Part shown: positions 1 through 7,839 of the stretch, piece after piece
Layout: each line of letters opens with the position of its first letter
Position numbering within the stretch: the stretch's first letter is position 1
From: Acidobacteriota bacterium
Lineage (GTDB): Bacteria > Acidobacteriota > Terriglobia > UBA7540
Direction of reading: 5' to 3'
Assembly: GCA_021828245.1 (NCBI GenBank)
Contig: JAKASC010000051.1
Span: 1 to 12,076, forward strand
Length of the DNA stretch: 12,076 nucleotides
Translations under genes and position numbers: made by a program
Notes under the pieces: model-generated
Databases searched by the model: none
What the model saw: the letters and a program-made list of their open reading frames with translations, nothing else
Told to the model about the DNA's origin: nothing

Positions 1-24
1 CTGTGGGCAGCCGCCGGTTCCCGG

Positions 25-1506
25 CTAAGTGTCAATCTGGGCGCGTTGCAATCGGTCGCTGTAATCTATATAGATGGATTTCCATTCGGAATAGAAGTCG
101 AGCGCGGCAGTGGAAGCTTCTCGGTGGCCGTTGCCGCTCTGCTTGGTGCCGCCGAAGGGCAAATGAGTTTCCGCTCCAATAGTAGGTGCGTTGACATAGC
201 AGATTCCCGTTTCCATATCACGCAAGGCGCGAAAAGCTTTGTTGACATCCCGCGTGTAAATCGCTGACGACAGGCCATAAACAACGTGGTTGGCGATTTC
301 CATTGCCTGATCGAAATCGTCGCACGGAATCAAAGTGACCACAGGGCCAAAGATTTCTTCTTGGGCAATGCGCATGGAGGGCTGGCAGTCTCCAAAGACC
401 GTCGGTGCAAAGAACCATCCGTGCGCCTTTTCGCCATCGCTCACCCGATGACCGCCGCAAAGCAACTGCGCGCCTTCTGCCCGCCCCATCTCGACATAGC
501 GCGCCACGGTTCGAAGTTGGGCTTCGTTGATAAGGGGACCAACCTGCACGGTCGGGTCTAATCCGTTGCCCAGCTTCAACCTTTGGGCCCGCTCCACCAA
601 ACGCTCGGAGAACTCTCGATAGACGGCCTTGTGAACCACGATGCGGCTGGAAGCCGTGCATCGCTGGCCGGTGGTCCCGAAGGCGCCCCAGACCGCTCCT
701 TCCACTGCCAAATCCAGGCGGGCGTCGTCCATCACGACGATGACGTTTTTCCCGCCCATTTCGAGGCACAGCCGCTTGAATGAGCCGGCGCAGGCTTGCG
801 CCACCTCACGGCCGACCGGCACCGAGCCGGTAAAGGAAACGGCCTTCACACCCTCCGCCCGCACCAGCGGCGCTCCCGCTTCCTCGCCGAACCCGTGGAC
901 CAAGTTGACAACTCCGCGGGGCACACCCGCCTCTTCGAGGATCTTGACCAAATGCCAGGCGGACAGTGGCGCGTCTTCGGCGGGCTTGAGCACCATCGTG
1001 TTCCCGCAAATGAGCGCGGGCATCATCTTCCAAGCGGGGATCGCCATGGGAAAGTTCCACGGCGTAATCAGCCCGCAGGTTCCGAGAGGCGCTCTGACGC
1101 TCATGCAAAATTTGTTGGGAAGCTCGGAGGTGGTCGTTTGCCCGAACAGGCGGCGGCCTTCGCCGGCCATGTAGAAGGCCATATCCATGGCTTCCTGGAC
1201 ATCGCCTCGAGCCTCTTCCAGAACTTTGCCCATCTCGCGCGTCATCTCGCGCGCCAGTTCTTCCTTTCGAGCCCGCAGCAGCTCGGCGGCACGCCACAGA
1301 ATTTCTCCGCGCTTGGGCGGCGGGACCAACCGCCAACGGGTGTAGGCTTTGGTCGCAGCGGACACCGCCGCTTCGACGTCCTCGGCTCTGGACCTCGGAA
1401 ACGCTCCCAGAGGTTCCCGCGTATCGGCAGGATTGATATTCTCGAAAACATCTTTTCCTAGCGAATCAACCCACTCTCCGTCAATGAAGTTCTTAAAGAT
1501 TTCCAT
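25..1506 (-). CDS. NAD(P)-dependent aldehyde dehydrogenase (ALDH superfamily)
   Basis: Predicted soluble 493-residue enzyme oxidising an aldehyde to the carboxylic acid with NAD(P)+. The length is normal for the superfamily and the protein looks intact. Visible landmarks are the PWNF motif with the oxyanion Asn at about 151, the cofactor-binding LKPAE Lys at about 174, the FTGS glycine motif near 225-228, the general-base Glu in LEMGGKN at about 249, and the nucleophile Cys in GQRCTASS at about 283. EEIFGPVV and the C-terminal LPFGGTKQSGNGHRE follow. The C-terminal style (IGAE...SGNGHRE...IDYS...AQID) recalls the semialdehyde-oxidising ALDH7/ketoglutarate-semialdehyde groups, but the substrate cannot be read from sequence. 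The ATG at 1506 was chosen over an upstream in-frame start at 1542 because a GGAGG (1515-1519) lies 8 bases before it and the family N-terminus begins there. It is divergent from the LysE-like gene, so it is probably transcribed alone. Confidence 0.93.
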   Translation of the reverse strand: MEIFKNFIDGEWVDSLGKDVFENINPADTREPLGAFPRSRAEDVEAAVSAATKAYTRWRLVPPPKRGEILWRAAELLRARKEELAREMTREMGKVLEEARGDVQEAMDMAFYMAGEGRRLFGQTTTSELPNKFCMSVRAPLGTCGLITPWNFPMAIPAWKMMPALICGNTMVLKPAEDAPLSAWHLVKILEEAGVPRGVVNLVHGFGEEAGAPLVRAEGVKAVSFTGSVPVGREVAQACAGSFKRLCLEMGGKNVIVVMDDARLDLAVEGAVWGAFGTTGQRCTASSRIVVHKAVYREFSERLVERAQRLKLGNGLDPTVQVGPLINEAQLRTVARYVEMGRAEGAQLLCGGHRVSDGEKAHGWFFAPTVFGDCQPSMRIAQEEIFGPVVTLIPCDDFDQAMEIANHVVYGLSSAIYTRDVNKAFRALRDMETGICYVNAPTIGAETHLPFGGTKQSGNGHREASTAALDFYSEWKSIYIDYSDRLQRAQIDT

Positions 1507-1571
1507 GCTGGCAACCTCCAACGAGCAGCGCCGGTATCGCACTCCATCCCATTCCGTCCGTCGAAGAACCG

Positions 1572-1600
1572 ACTATAACAGGGGACCCACGCTGCTTCAA
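1572..1600 (-). promoter_or_regulatory. Candidate sigma70-type promoter for the aldehyde dehydrogenase
   Basis: On the minus strand there is TTGAAG (1600-1595), a 17-base spacer and TATAGT (1577-1572), with a TG one base upstream of the -10 (extended -10). The predicted transcript start near 1565 leaves a leader of about 60 bases before the ATG at 1506. This is a motif match by eye only. Confidence 0.5.
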
Positions 1601-1746
1601 TTCCGGGTGCCAAGGCCGCGGGGCGACAAAAGAGAGCAGTCACCGCAGTCGGTTGACGCACCCCCGTTGCATCTCCCACGCCAATGAAGGAGTCCTTTTC
1701 TTTTCAACCCGGCTTGCTTAATATCGCAAGGCACGTTCAACGAACT

Positions 1747-2361
1747 ATGGAACTTTTCTTACTCGGCGCGGGGATGGGGGTGGTGGGTGGATTATTTCCG
1801 AGTCCGCTTCACCTGATTGCTCTTTCCCAGGTGGCGCTGCATCGCTGGCTGCGCGCTCTGATGATTCTGATTGGAGTTCCGTTGCTGGTGGATGCCGCGT
1901 TGCTTTTGCTCACGTTTTTCTTTTACCAGCAAATCCCGCTCGCCTGGGCTCACGACGTTGCCTACGTTGGAGGGGTTGTCGTGATTTCATTTGCGGTGTA
2001 CGCACTGATTGAAAGCCGAGGTAAAAAGCCGGAGGAGACGGCCGAATCTTCTCGGCTGACTTATACCAGCGTCTCCGCCGCGGCGTTGGCAGAGGTCGCC
2101 GCTCCAGGAACCTGGATTTACTGGCTCACGATTGCCGGCCCCATCCTCGCCGAAGGCCGCACGCGCGGGTATGGGCACATTGTGCCGTTTTTTGTCGGAA
2201 GCCTTTTGGGCTATTACGGGGCCGCCGTGGTGGCTTTGTGGCTGATGGCGTGGGGCGCCGGTTTGCACCGAGCTTTCAAGCGCCGATTATTTACCGTTGC
2301 CAACGTCCTGTTGCTGCTCTTGGGCATCTCCTACCTCATCCGGGCTTACCTGGGGAAATAG
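1747..2361 (+). CDS. LysE/RhtB-like integral membrane transporter (probable amino-acid exporter family)
   Basis: A 204-residue, strongly hydrophobic protein with about six membrane segments, the size and shape of LysE/RhtB exporters. It starts directly in the first membrane helix. A short PSP motif near residue 19 sits where many family members have PGP. A loop with GTWIYW and AGP occupies the place of the usual NPKAxxFW motif, and the last helix ends in IRAYLGK. The divergence from the classic motifs makes the transported compound unknown. The frame stays open upstream to an ATG at 1684. I chose 1747 because the extra 21 residues are not hydrophobic, lie in an AT-richer stretch (about 1690-1725) and have no ribosome site before 1684. 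The site before 1747 is also weak. It converges with the pot operon across a 77-base gap. Alternative: another small six-helix family such as a cytochrome-biogenesis-like or DUF membrane protein. Confidence 0.65.
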   Translation: MELFLLGAGMGVVGGLFPSPLHLIALSQVALHRWLRALMILIGVPLLVDAALLLLTFFFYQQIPLAWAHDVAYVGGVVVISFAVYALIESRGKKPEETAESSRLTYTSVSAAALAEVAAPGTWIYWLTIAGPILAEGRTRGYGHIVPFFVGSLLGYYGAAVVALWLMAWGAGLHRAFKRRLFTVANVLLLLLGISYLIRAYLGK

Positions 2362-2371
2362 CCCTTTCCTG

Positions 2372-2418
2372 GGCGCACGCACGACTTCGGTTCTTGAGCA
2401 TGGATAGGGGCGTGTGCC
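2372..2418. terminator. Imperfect inverted repeat in the convergent gap; possible terminator
   Basis: GGCGCACGC (2372-2380) can pair with GCGTGTGCC (2410-2418) as a 9-base stem with one G-U, across a 29-base loop. It sits in the 77-base gap between the stops of the LysE-like gene and the PotC-PotD gene, where a shared terminator would be expected. There is no T-run on either side, so it is not a canonical intrinsic terminator. Confidence 0.25.
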
Positions 2419-2438
2419 GCGGAGAGTCGCAGGCGCCG

Positions 2439-4271
2439 TCAATCCGCCTTAATCTCAGTCCAATAACGGTCGTAGAGCAGCATGGCTCGGCCCAGGCTAT
2501 GCATGAACTGGCAACGGGTCAACGACGCCGGGTTCGGGAAAACCGCCGTGTTCCTCAAGAGCCACGGACGAACATAACGCGGCGCCAGCAAGTTGGGCGT
2601 GTTGAATCCGCAGTCGTTGATGAACAAGGCCGCTACGCGGGGCCGATAAAACCAATTGATGAATTCGAGGGCCAGCTTCTTATGGGGGGCGTTGCGGGGA
2701 ATACAAGCGCAATCCACGGAGATGGTGCAACCTTCTTTCGGGATAACGTAGCGGATGTTGGGGTTCTCGTGCATCACGAAGGTCATGTTGCCGTTGTAGG
2801 CTTGGACGATCCACGCATCGCCGGCGGCGAGGTCTTGCTGGAAATTGGAGCTGTTGTAACCTTTCACGAGAGGCTTTTCGCGCAACAGCAAATCGCGCGC
2901 CTCGCGAATCTGGGCGGGGTTGGTGGAATTGAGCGAATAGCCCAGCTCCTTGAGCGCCATCGCAAAGACCTCCCGCATATCATCCAGCAGCAGAATGTGT
3001 CCGGCATAGCGCGGATTGAACATCACGCTCCAACTGTCCACTTTCCCTTTCACCAAGTCGGCGCGATAGGCCAGGCCCGTTGTCCCCCAAGCATAGGGAA
3101 CGGAATAGTCATTGTGGGGGTCGAAGGGAAGGTGGAGGAAGCGTGGGTCTGCGTGCGCCCAAACGTTGGGCAGTTTGGATTTATCGAGACGCGCCAAGAG
3201 CCCCTGATGAATCATGATCTGGACCATATAGTCGCTGGGGGTGACGACGTCGTAGGCAACGTTTCCGGCTTGAAGCTTGGCCAGCAGCGCCTCGTTCGAA
3301 TCGTAGTAGTCGTAGTTGATGTGGCAGTGATAAGCCTGCTCAAAACCATGGATGAGGCGTGGGGAAAGATAGTCCGACCACACATAAAGGTTGAGTTGCG
3401 GCACGTTCGGGGAGCTCGGCCAAGTTCGTACGAGCACCGGGATCGCCATGAACGCGAAGATGCCTGCCAGCGACGCCATTGCCCGGCGCAAGGACAGAGA
3501 GCCGCGCTCCAGGCGCTGGGCGATATAGACCAGCGGAATGGTGGCCGCCAAGATGGCGGCCGACACGGCGTTGATTTCCGGGGTAATGCCACGCTTGAGC
3601 ATCGAGTAGATTTGCAGGGGCAGCGTGGTTGAACCGACGCCGGCTACGAACGAACTGATCAGATAATCATCGAACGAAGCCGTGAACACCAGCAGGGCTC
3701 CGGATAAAATGGCCGGAGCCGCCAACGGGAGGGTGACGCGAAAGAAGGCCCGCCATTCGTTGGCCCCCAGATCCATGGCGGCTTCAACGTGCGACCGGTC
3801 AGTGGCTGCCAGCCTGGCCCCGGTGACGATGATGACGTAGGAAATGCAGAAGGCAACGTGGGCCAGTATCAGGCTCGTCAGTCCTAGCTCTAAGTGAATA
3901 AAACTGAAAAAGATAACTAAGGCTACCGCAATGACGATTTCAGGAATAATGAGCGGAAGATAAACGACCGCCTCACCCGCCGATCTCCATTTACCCGCCA
4001 CGCCCGTCCATGCCAGTGAGGCCATCGTCCCTAGCACCACGCAGATGAGCGTGGTCGCCGTGGCCACCACCAAGCTGTTCATCAGGGAATGAAAAATGCG
4101 ATGGTCACGCCACAGCGTGGTGTACCAGAGCAGCGTAAAGCCTCGCCATCGCGCCGTGAGGCGAGATTGGTTGAAGGAAAAAACCACCAGAACCGCAATG
4201 GGCGCGTATAGAAAAAGGTAAACCAGCGCCGACGCCAGGCTCAGTCCGGGGCTCGAACGGCCGGTGCGCAT
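2439..4271 (-). CDS. potCD: Fused polyamine-type ABC transporter permease (PotC) and substrate-binding protein (PotD)
   Basis: One 610-residue chain carries two subunits that are usually separate. Residues 1-262 are a PotC-like permease with about six membrane helices and the EAA loop that docks the ATPase (EAAMDLGAN..., about 163-182). Residues 267-283 form an extra hydrophobic segment after a basic patch (LRRAM), consistent with a seventh helix that carries the next domain outside. Residues 293-610 are a PotD/PotF-type binding domain: YVWSDYLSP, TPSDY, PFDPHNDYSVPYAWG, LLLDDMREVF, PKEG and FNTPN match the family in order. By alignment from memory to E. coli PotD, the acidic amine ligands appear kept (D431, E434, D520). 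Three pocket aromatics look replaced (Y492 for Trp, S518 for Trp, F556 for Tyr). No lipobox or clear signal cleavage site is visible, so the binder is probably permanently tethered. The start overlaps the stop of the PotB-like gene (TGATG) with GGGAG 8 bases upstream (4280-4284), implying coupled translation. The substrate is probably spermidine, putrescine or a related amine, but is not certain. Confidence 0.92.
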   Translation of the reverse strand: MRTGRSSPGLSLASALVYLFLYAPIAVLVVFSFNQSRLTARWRGFTLLWYTTLWRDHRIFHSLMNSLVVATATTLICVVLGTMASLAWTGVAGKWRSAGEAVVYLPLIIPEIVIAVALVIFFSFIHLELGLTSLILAHVAFCISYVIIVTGARLAATDRSHVEAAMDLGANEWRAFFRVTLPLAAPAILSGALLVFTASFDDYLISSFVAGVGSTTLPLQIYSMLKRGITPEINAVSAAILAATIPLVYIAQRLERGSLSLRRAMASLAGIFAFMAIPVLVRTWPSSPNVPQLNLYVWSDYLSPRLIHGFEQAYHCHINYDYYDSNEALLAKLQAGNVAYDVVTPSDYMVQIMIHQGLLARLDKSKLPNVWAHADPRFLHLPFDPHNDYSVPYAWGTTGLAYRADLVKGKVDSWSVMFNPRYAGHILLLDDMREVFAMALKELGYSLNSTNPAQIREARDLLLREKPLVKGYNSSNFQQDLAAGDAWIVQAYNGNMTFVMHENPNIRYVIPKEGCTISVDCACIPRNAPHKKLALEFINWFYRPRVAALFINDCGFNTPNLLAPRYVRPWLLRNTAVFPNPASLTRCQFMHSLGRAMLLYDRYWTEIKAD

Positions 4272-5149
4272 CAGAGCAGCTCCCGAGCGCCACGCTGCGT
4301 GCTGCGAAGGCTGGCCAGCAGAATCCCCAGCACCACAAACGTTAACAAAAAGGCGATGGCGGAGCCGAACGGTTGATTGCGCGCCACGGCAAACTGGTCC
4401 TCAATCACATTGCCGACCATCATGCTCCGCGCGCCTCCCAAAAGATCGGGAGTGATAAAAGCGCTCGCGGCGGAAATAAACACCAGGGCCGACCCGGCCG
4501 CGAGGCCCTGGGACGATAGGGGCAAGGTCACCCGAAAGAAGGTTTTCCAGCGACTCGCGCCCAGGTCCTGCGATGCTTCGAGCAGCGCCGGATCCAGTTT
4601 TTGCAGGACCGCGTAAAGCGGCAAAATCATGAACGGCAATTGCGCATACACCAACCCCACGAAGACGGCCGACGTGGTGTAAAGCAACTGCAAAGGCTGA
4701 TGAATGACCCCGAGCCAGAGGAGGGCGTTATTCAACACGCCTTGCGCCCGGAAGATGAGCATCCAGGCGTAAGTGCGGATCAGGTAGCTGGTCCAAAATG
4801 GGATGACCACCAACATTAGGAGGACGGATTTCCAACCGCCCGAAACCCGCAGCGCGATGGTGTAGGCGACCACGTAGCCCAAGACGGCGCAAAGCATCGT
4901 GGTGGTGAGCGCGATCCAGAACGACCGCCAGTAGATTTCCAAATAGAGAGGATGAAAGGCCTGAAGGTAATTTTGCAGGCTAAAATGCCAACGAATCGTG
5001 CCGTAGCGGGCGCGCTCGGCCAGGCTGACGGCAAACAGATACATCAAAGGCAGCAGCATGAGGCCGACAAGGAAAACCAGACTGCCCGCCACGAGTACTG
5101 TCACCCGCCATTTCGGTCGGCAACGAAACCACTGAAGCACCTTTTCCAT
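4271..5149 (-). CDS. potB: Polyamine-type ABC transporter permease, PotB-like
   Basis: A 292-residue inner-membrane permease, the normal length for PotB/PotH. There are about six hydrophobic helices, the first at roughly 15-42. The EAA loop (EASQDLGASRWKTFF...LPLS) lies about two thirds along and would contact the nucleotide-binding subunit. FWTSYLIRTYAWM and the TPDLLGG region are typical of polyamine permeases. It should pair with the PotC half of the downstream fusion to form the channel. It is the first gene of a two-gene operon, and its TGA shares one base with the next ATG. The start at 5149 is the first ATG of the frame, with only a weak AGG 9 bases upstream. No ATPase gene (potA) lies on either side: the upstream neighbour is a divergent TPR gene. 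Confidence 0.93.
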   Translation of the reverse strand: MEKVLQWFRCRPKWRVTVLVAGSLVFLVGLMLLPLMYLFAVSLAERARYGTIRWHFSLQNYLQAFHPLYLEIYWRSFWIALTTTMLCAVLGYVVAYTIALRVSGGWKSVLLMLVVIPFWTSYLIRTYAWMLIFRAQGVLNNALLWLGVIHQPLQLLYTTSAVFVGLVYAQLPFMILPLYAVLQKLDPALLEASQDLGASRWKTFFRVTLPLSSQGLAAGSALVFISAASAFITPDLLGGARSMMVGNVIEDQFAVARNQPFGSAIAFLLTFVVLGILLASLRSTQRGARELL

Positions 5150-5185
5150 CGTGTTCAGCCTGCGGAGCGAAGCGCGCCCCTCGAC

Positions 5186-5222
5186 GGCGCCCCTCCGCTC
5201 GGAGAAGATAACGGAGGGCGCC
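5186..5222. promoter_or_regulatory. Operator-like inverted repeat around the pot -10 box
   Basis: GGCGCCCCTCCG (5186-5197) is the inverse of CGGAGGGCGCC (5212-5222) apart from one extra C, giving an 11-base arm on each side of a 14-base centre. The centre holds the predicted -10 of the pot promoter. A further CGGAG at 5200-5204 forms a tight inverted pair with CTCCG (5193-5197), and another CGGAG lies at 5163-5167. The placement fits repressor binding; the regulator is unknown. Confidence 0.4.
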
Positions 5223-5234
5223 CGCGCGTGTCAA
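5205..5234 (-). promoter_or_regulatory. Candidate sigma70-type promoter for the pot operon
   Basis: On the minus strand, a perfect TTGACA (5234-5229) is followed after 18 bases by TATCTT (5210-5205), or after 17 bases by TTATCT. The predicted start near 5198 gives a leader of about 50 bases to the ATG at 5149. The -10 lies inside the inverted repeat 5186-5222. Confidence 0.5.
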
Positions 5235-5325
5235 ACCGGGCTGCCGCGCCGCCCGTCGGATTCCCACTCCAGCCAGCCAGCCTTTCTTGCTTCGGTGTAT
5301 TCTAAAACCAGAGAGGTCGGCAGGG

Positions 5326-7725
5326 ATGAGAAGGCCGCAGAACGGGTGTGCGCTGTGCATGGCAGCGGCGATGATGGTGACCTTGGCCGTCGGAAGCCCT
5401 TGTTGGGCGGCTGCCCAGAAACCCCAGACCGTAACGCAAATCATGCGGGAGGCCGATCGGGCGGCGCGCCGAGGACAGTGGGAGAGTGCCGAACAATGGT
5501 ATCGGCTGGCCGTGCGACGCGCGCCGGGCCTTGCCGCCGCCCATGCCGGCCTCGCCAGCGCGCTCGCTGCGCTTCGGCACTATGGCCCGGCCATTCTGGA
5601 ATATCAGGAGGCTCTCCGCTTGGACCCGAATCTTACCGGGGCGCACCACAATCTCGGCGAACTGTTGGAGATGGAGGGCAAGTTGCCGGAAGCGATTCAG
5701 CAGTATCAGGCGGAATTGAAGCTGCATCCCGCGAGCGCGCAAGCTCATGCTGACCTGGCTTCGGCGCTGGCCGGCGAACGAAACTTCAAGGCGGCGCAAG
5801 CTGAGCTTCAGCAGGCACTGGCGGCCGAGCCGCGCAATCCGAACATTTTGGGCCTGCTCGCCTCCACCTTGCTCCAGGCCGGAAAAACCCAGGAGGCTAT
5901 TCAGGAGTATCGGCGGGCTCTGCGGCAAGATCCTCAGGGTTCCAACCTTCATGCCGGCCTCGCCGCCGCCCTCAACGAGGCCGGACAGTTTGAGGAGAGC
6001 ATCGCAGAATATGAAGCGGCGGTTCGCCTGGCGCCGAATGACGCCGACCTCCGCATGAAATTGGGCAACGCGCTCAGCGCCGACGGTAAGCCGATGGAGG
6101 CGATTTCGGAATATCGCCAAGCCGTGGCGCTGCGGCCCGAGCAGACCGATGACCGGCTTGCCTTGGCTATGACGTATCGAAGCGTGGGCGACTACGCCGA
6201 CGAGGCTAAAGAGTTGCAGGGATTGGTGCGACTCCAACCGCAGAATGCCACCGGCCACGCCGATCTAGCGGCGGCCTATCTCTCGATGGGCAACCATTTG
6301 GCGGCCATCAGCGAATACCGGGAGGCCGTCGGTCTCGAGCCTCGCAAGGCGCGCCTGCATGAGCAACTCGGTTTGCTTCTGAGAAAAACCGGCGATCTTC
6401 AAGGCGCCGTCGCCGAGCTCCAGGAGGCTGTCCGATTGGCTCCCGACACACCCGGATATCATCGCAACCTGGCGGAGGCCCTCGAAGCGAAGGGCGACAT
6501 CGCGGGTTTTATTCGAGCGTATCGCCAAGAAGTTCGGCTCAGCCCCGACAATGTGGACGCTCGAATCCACTTGGCGAATGCCTACGAGACCGCGCACCAG
6601 CTTCGCAACGCTTTGCGAGAGTATCAAGTGGCCGTTTATCTCCGCCCGCAAAGCCCGGAGTTGCACTACCGGCTGGCCCTGGTTTTGAAGGCGCTCGGGA
6701 AAAACCAACAAGCGGAATCGCAGCTCAATCAAGCCGTCAAACTCCGGCCCAACTATCCTGAAGCCCTCGAGGCCCTCGGCGATCTGCTGGTCGCTCAGAA
6801 AAACTATGCCCTTGCCGTGCCGACTTATCGTGACGCGATTAGCGCCCGCCCAACCGACCCGGCCCTCTATCAGCGGCTGGCGAAAGCGCTGGCCCTCAAC
6901 GGCGACCAGCCCGGCGCGGCGGCGGCCATGCAAAAAGCGGCCTCGCTCGATCCGCATTACGAACGCCAACTGGGCGATTCTCTCCTTCGCTCCGGCCATT
7001 ACCGGGGTGCGGCCAAGGCGTATCGCGCGGCGCTCAAATTGATGCCCAAGGATCTCGCCTCGACCTTGGGGCTGGGCATGGCGCTGGCGAAAAGCGGAGA
7101 CTGGCAAGGCTCGGCCGACGCCCTCGAACAGGCTGTACGCGACGCGCCCCATGCGCCAGCACCGCACATTGCGTTGGCGAACGCGTTCAATCATCTGCAG
7201 GAATATTCCCGAGCTGAAGCTCAGGCTCGCGCGGCCTTGAATATCACGCCCAATTCTCCCGAGGGTCGGTACCGACTCGGATTGGCGTTGCTCGGAGAGG
7301 GCAAGGTGAATCAAGGCCTGAACCAGCTCCGCGAAGCCTTGCGCGACAACGCCAACTACAGCGCGGCGCGGCTGGCTCTGTCGAACGCGCTGCGGGAAAG
7401 CGGCCACCTCTATGAAGCGATCGGGGATTACAAAGAGTATCTCCGGCTGAACCCGGGGGATGTGGCGGCACGCTTAAACTTGGCCAAAGCCCTGCGGGAT
7501 TGGAAGGACGTGAAGGACGCCGTCGCGCAATGCCGGAAGGCGGTCACGCTCGCGCCGAACGATCCGGCGGCGCATTACGAATTGGCCGAGATGCTTGAGC
7601 TGGCGGGTCAACCCGCCCCCGCTCGCCAAGAATATGAACGATATCTTCAGCTTGCTCCCAACGCTCCTGACGCGAAGCAGGTTCGCGCTCGGCTCCTCAA
7701 GCTGGCACACGGGGCAGGGCGATGA
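5326..7725 (+). CDS. Exported tetratricopeptide-repeat (TPR) solenoid protein
   Basis: A 799-residue protein made almost wholly of TPR units. Residues 1-30 look like a Sec signal peptide: basic MRRPQNG, a hydrophobic core, and an alanine-rich cleavage region near CWAAAQ. From residue 35 I can lay out 22 consecutive repeats of the 34-residue TPR pattern (G/A at 8, A at 20, P near 32), ending at 779. A 20-residue capping helix closes the protein. Every unit is 34 residues except number 16 (545-575), which has 31. There is no catalytic domain; the expected role is a protein-binding superhelix in the periplasm or envelope, for example a scaffold in secretion or complex assembly. The partner is unknown. 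The frame is open to a TTG at 5287, but the ATG at 5326 has GAGAGG 9 bases upstream (5311-5316) and begins the signal peptide. It is divergent from the pot operon and convergent with the acyl-CoA dehydrogenase, so it is probably monocistronic. Confidence 0.92.
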   Translation: MRRPQNGCALCMAAAMMVTLAVGSPCWAAAQKPQTVTQIMREADRAARRGQWESAEQWYRLAVRRAPGLAAAHAGLASALAALRHYGPAILEYQEALRLDPNLTGAHHNLGELLEMEGKLPEAIQQYQAELKLHPASAQAHADLASALAGERNFKAAQAELQQALAAEPRNPNILGLLASTLLQAGKTQEAIQEYRRALRQDPQGSNLHAGLAAALNEAGQFEESIAEYEAAVRLAPNDADLRMKLGNALSADGKPMEAISEYRQAVALRPEQTDDRLALAMTYRSVGDYADEAKELQGLVRLQPQNATGHADLAAAYLSMGNHLAAISEYREAVGLEPRKARLHEQLGLLLRKTGDLQGAVAELQEAVRLAPDTPGYHRNLAEALEAKGDIAGFIRAYRQEVRLSPDNVDARIHLANAYETAHQLRNALREYQVAVYLRPQSPELHYRLALVLKALGKNQQAESQLNQAVKLRPNYPEALEALGDLLVAQKNYALAVPTYRDAISARPTDPALYQRLAKALALNGDQPGAAAAMQKAASLDPHYERQLGDSLLRSGHYRGAAKAYRAALKLMPKDLASTLGLGMALAKSGDWQGSADALEQAVRDAPHAPAPHIALANAFNHLQEYSRAEAQARAALNITPNSPEGRYRLGLALLGEGKVNQGLNQLREALRDNANYSAARLALSNALRESGHLYEAIGDYKEYLRLNPGDVAARLNLAKALRDWKDVKDAVAQCRKAVTLAPNDPAAHYELAEMLELAGQPAPARQEYERYLQLAPNAPDAKQVRARLLKLAHGAGR

Positions 7726-7839
7726 AATGGCCATCTCAACAATACGAAAAGGCGCGGTTTGCTGGGGGGTGGCGAAGATAACTGACCTAGGGCAGTCGGT
7801 GACCGCCCGCGCGACACACCGGCGGCCCGGATATTTCCG

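Noticed and set aside
9..26. AGCCG/CGGCT inverted repeat at the end of the aldehyde dehydrogenase gene
   Set aside because: The stem overlaps the stop codon, no U-run is visible, and the window ends before the context can be judged.
2238..3632. A 464-codon open frame on the plus strand opposite the PotC-PotD gene
   Set aside because: It is antisense to a gene with strong family matches, has low-complexity composition without recognisable motifs, and such frames are common opposite GC-rich genes.
5287..5325. Upstream TTG start of the TPR gene
   Set aside because: The extension adds non-signal sequence before a clear signal peptide, and the GAGAGG site fits the ATG at 5326.
5302..7407. Two long minus-strand open frames (318 and 380 codons) opposite the TPR gene
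   Set aside because: They mirror the repeat periodicity of the TPR gene on the other strand (repeating Leu/Arg/Gln text), with no family features or ribosome sites.
7790..7808. Hairpin GGGC-A-GTC-GGT-GAC-C-GCCC between the TPR and acyl-CoA dehydrogenase genes
   Set aside because: It is well placed for a convergent terminator, but has an internal mismatch and no T-run on either side; too weak to call.
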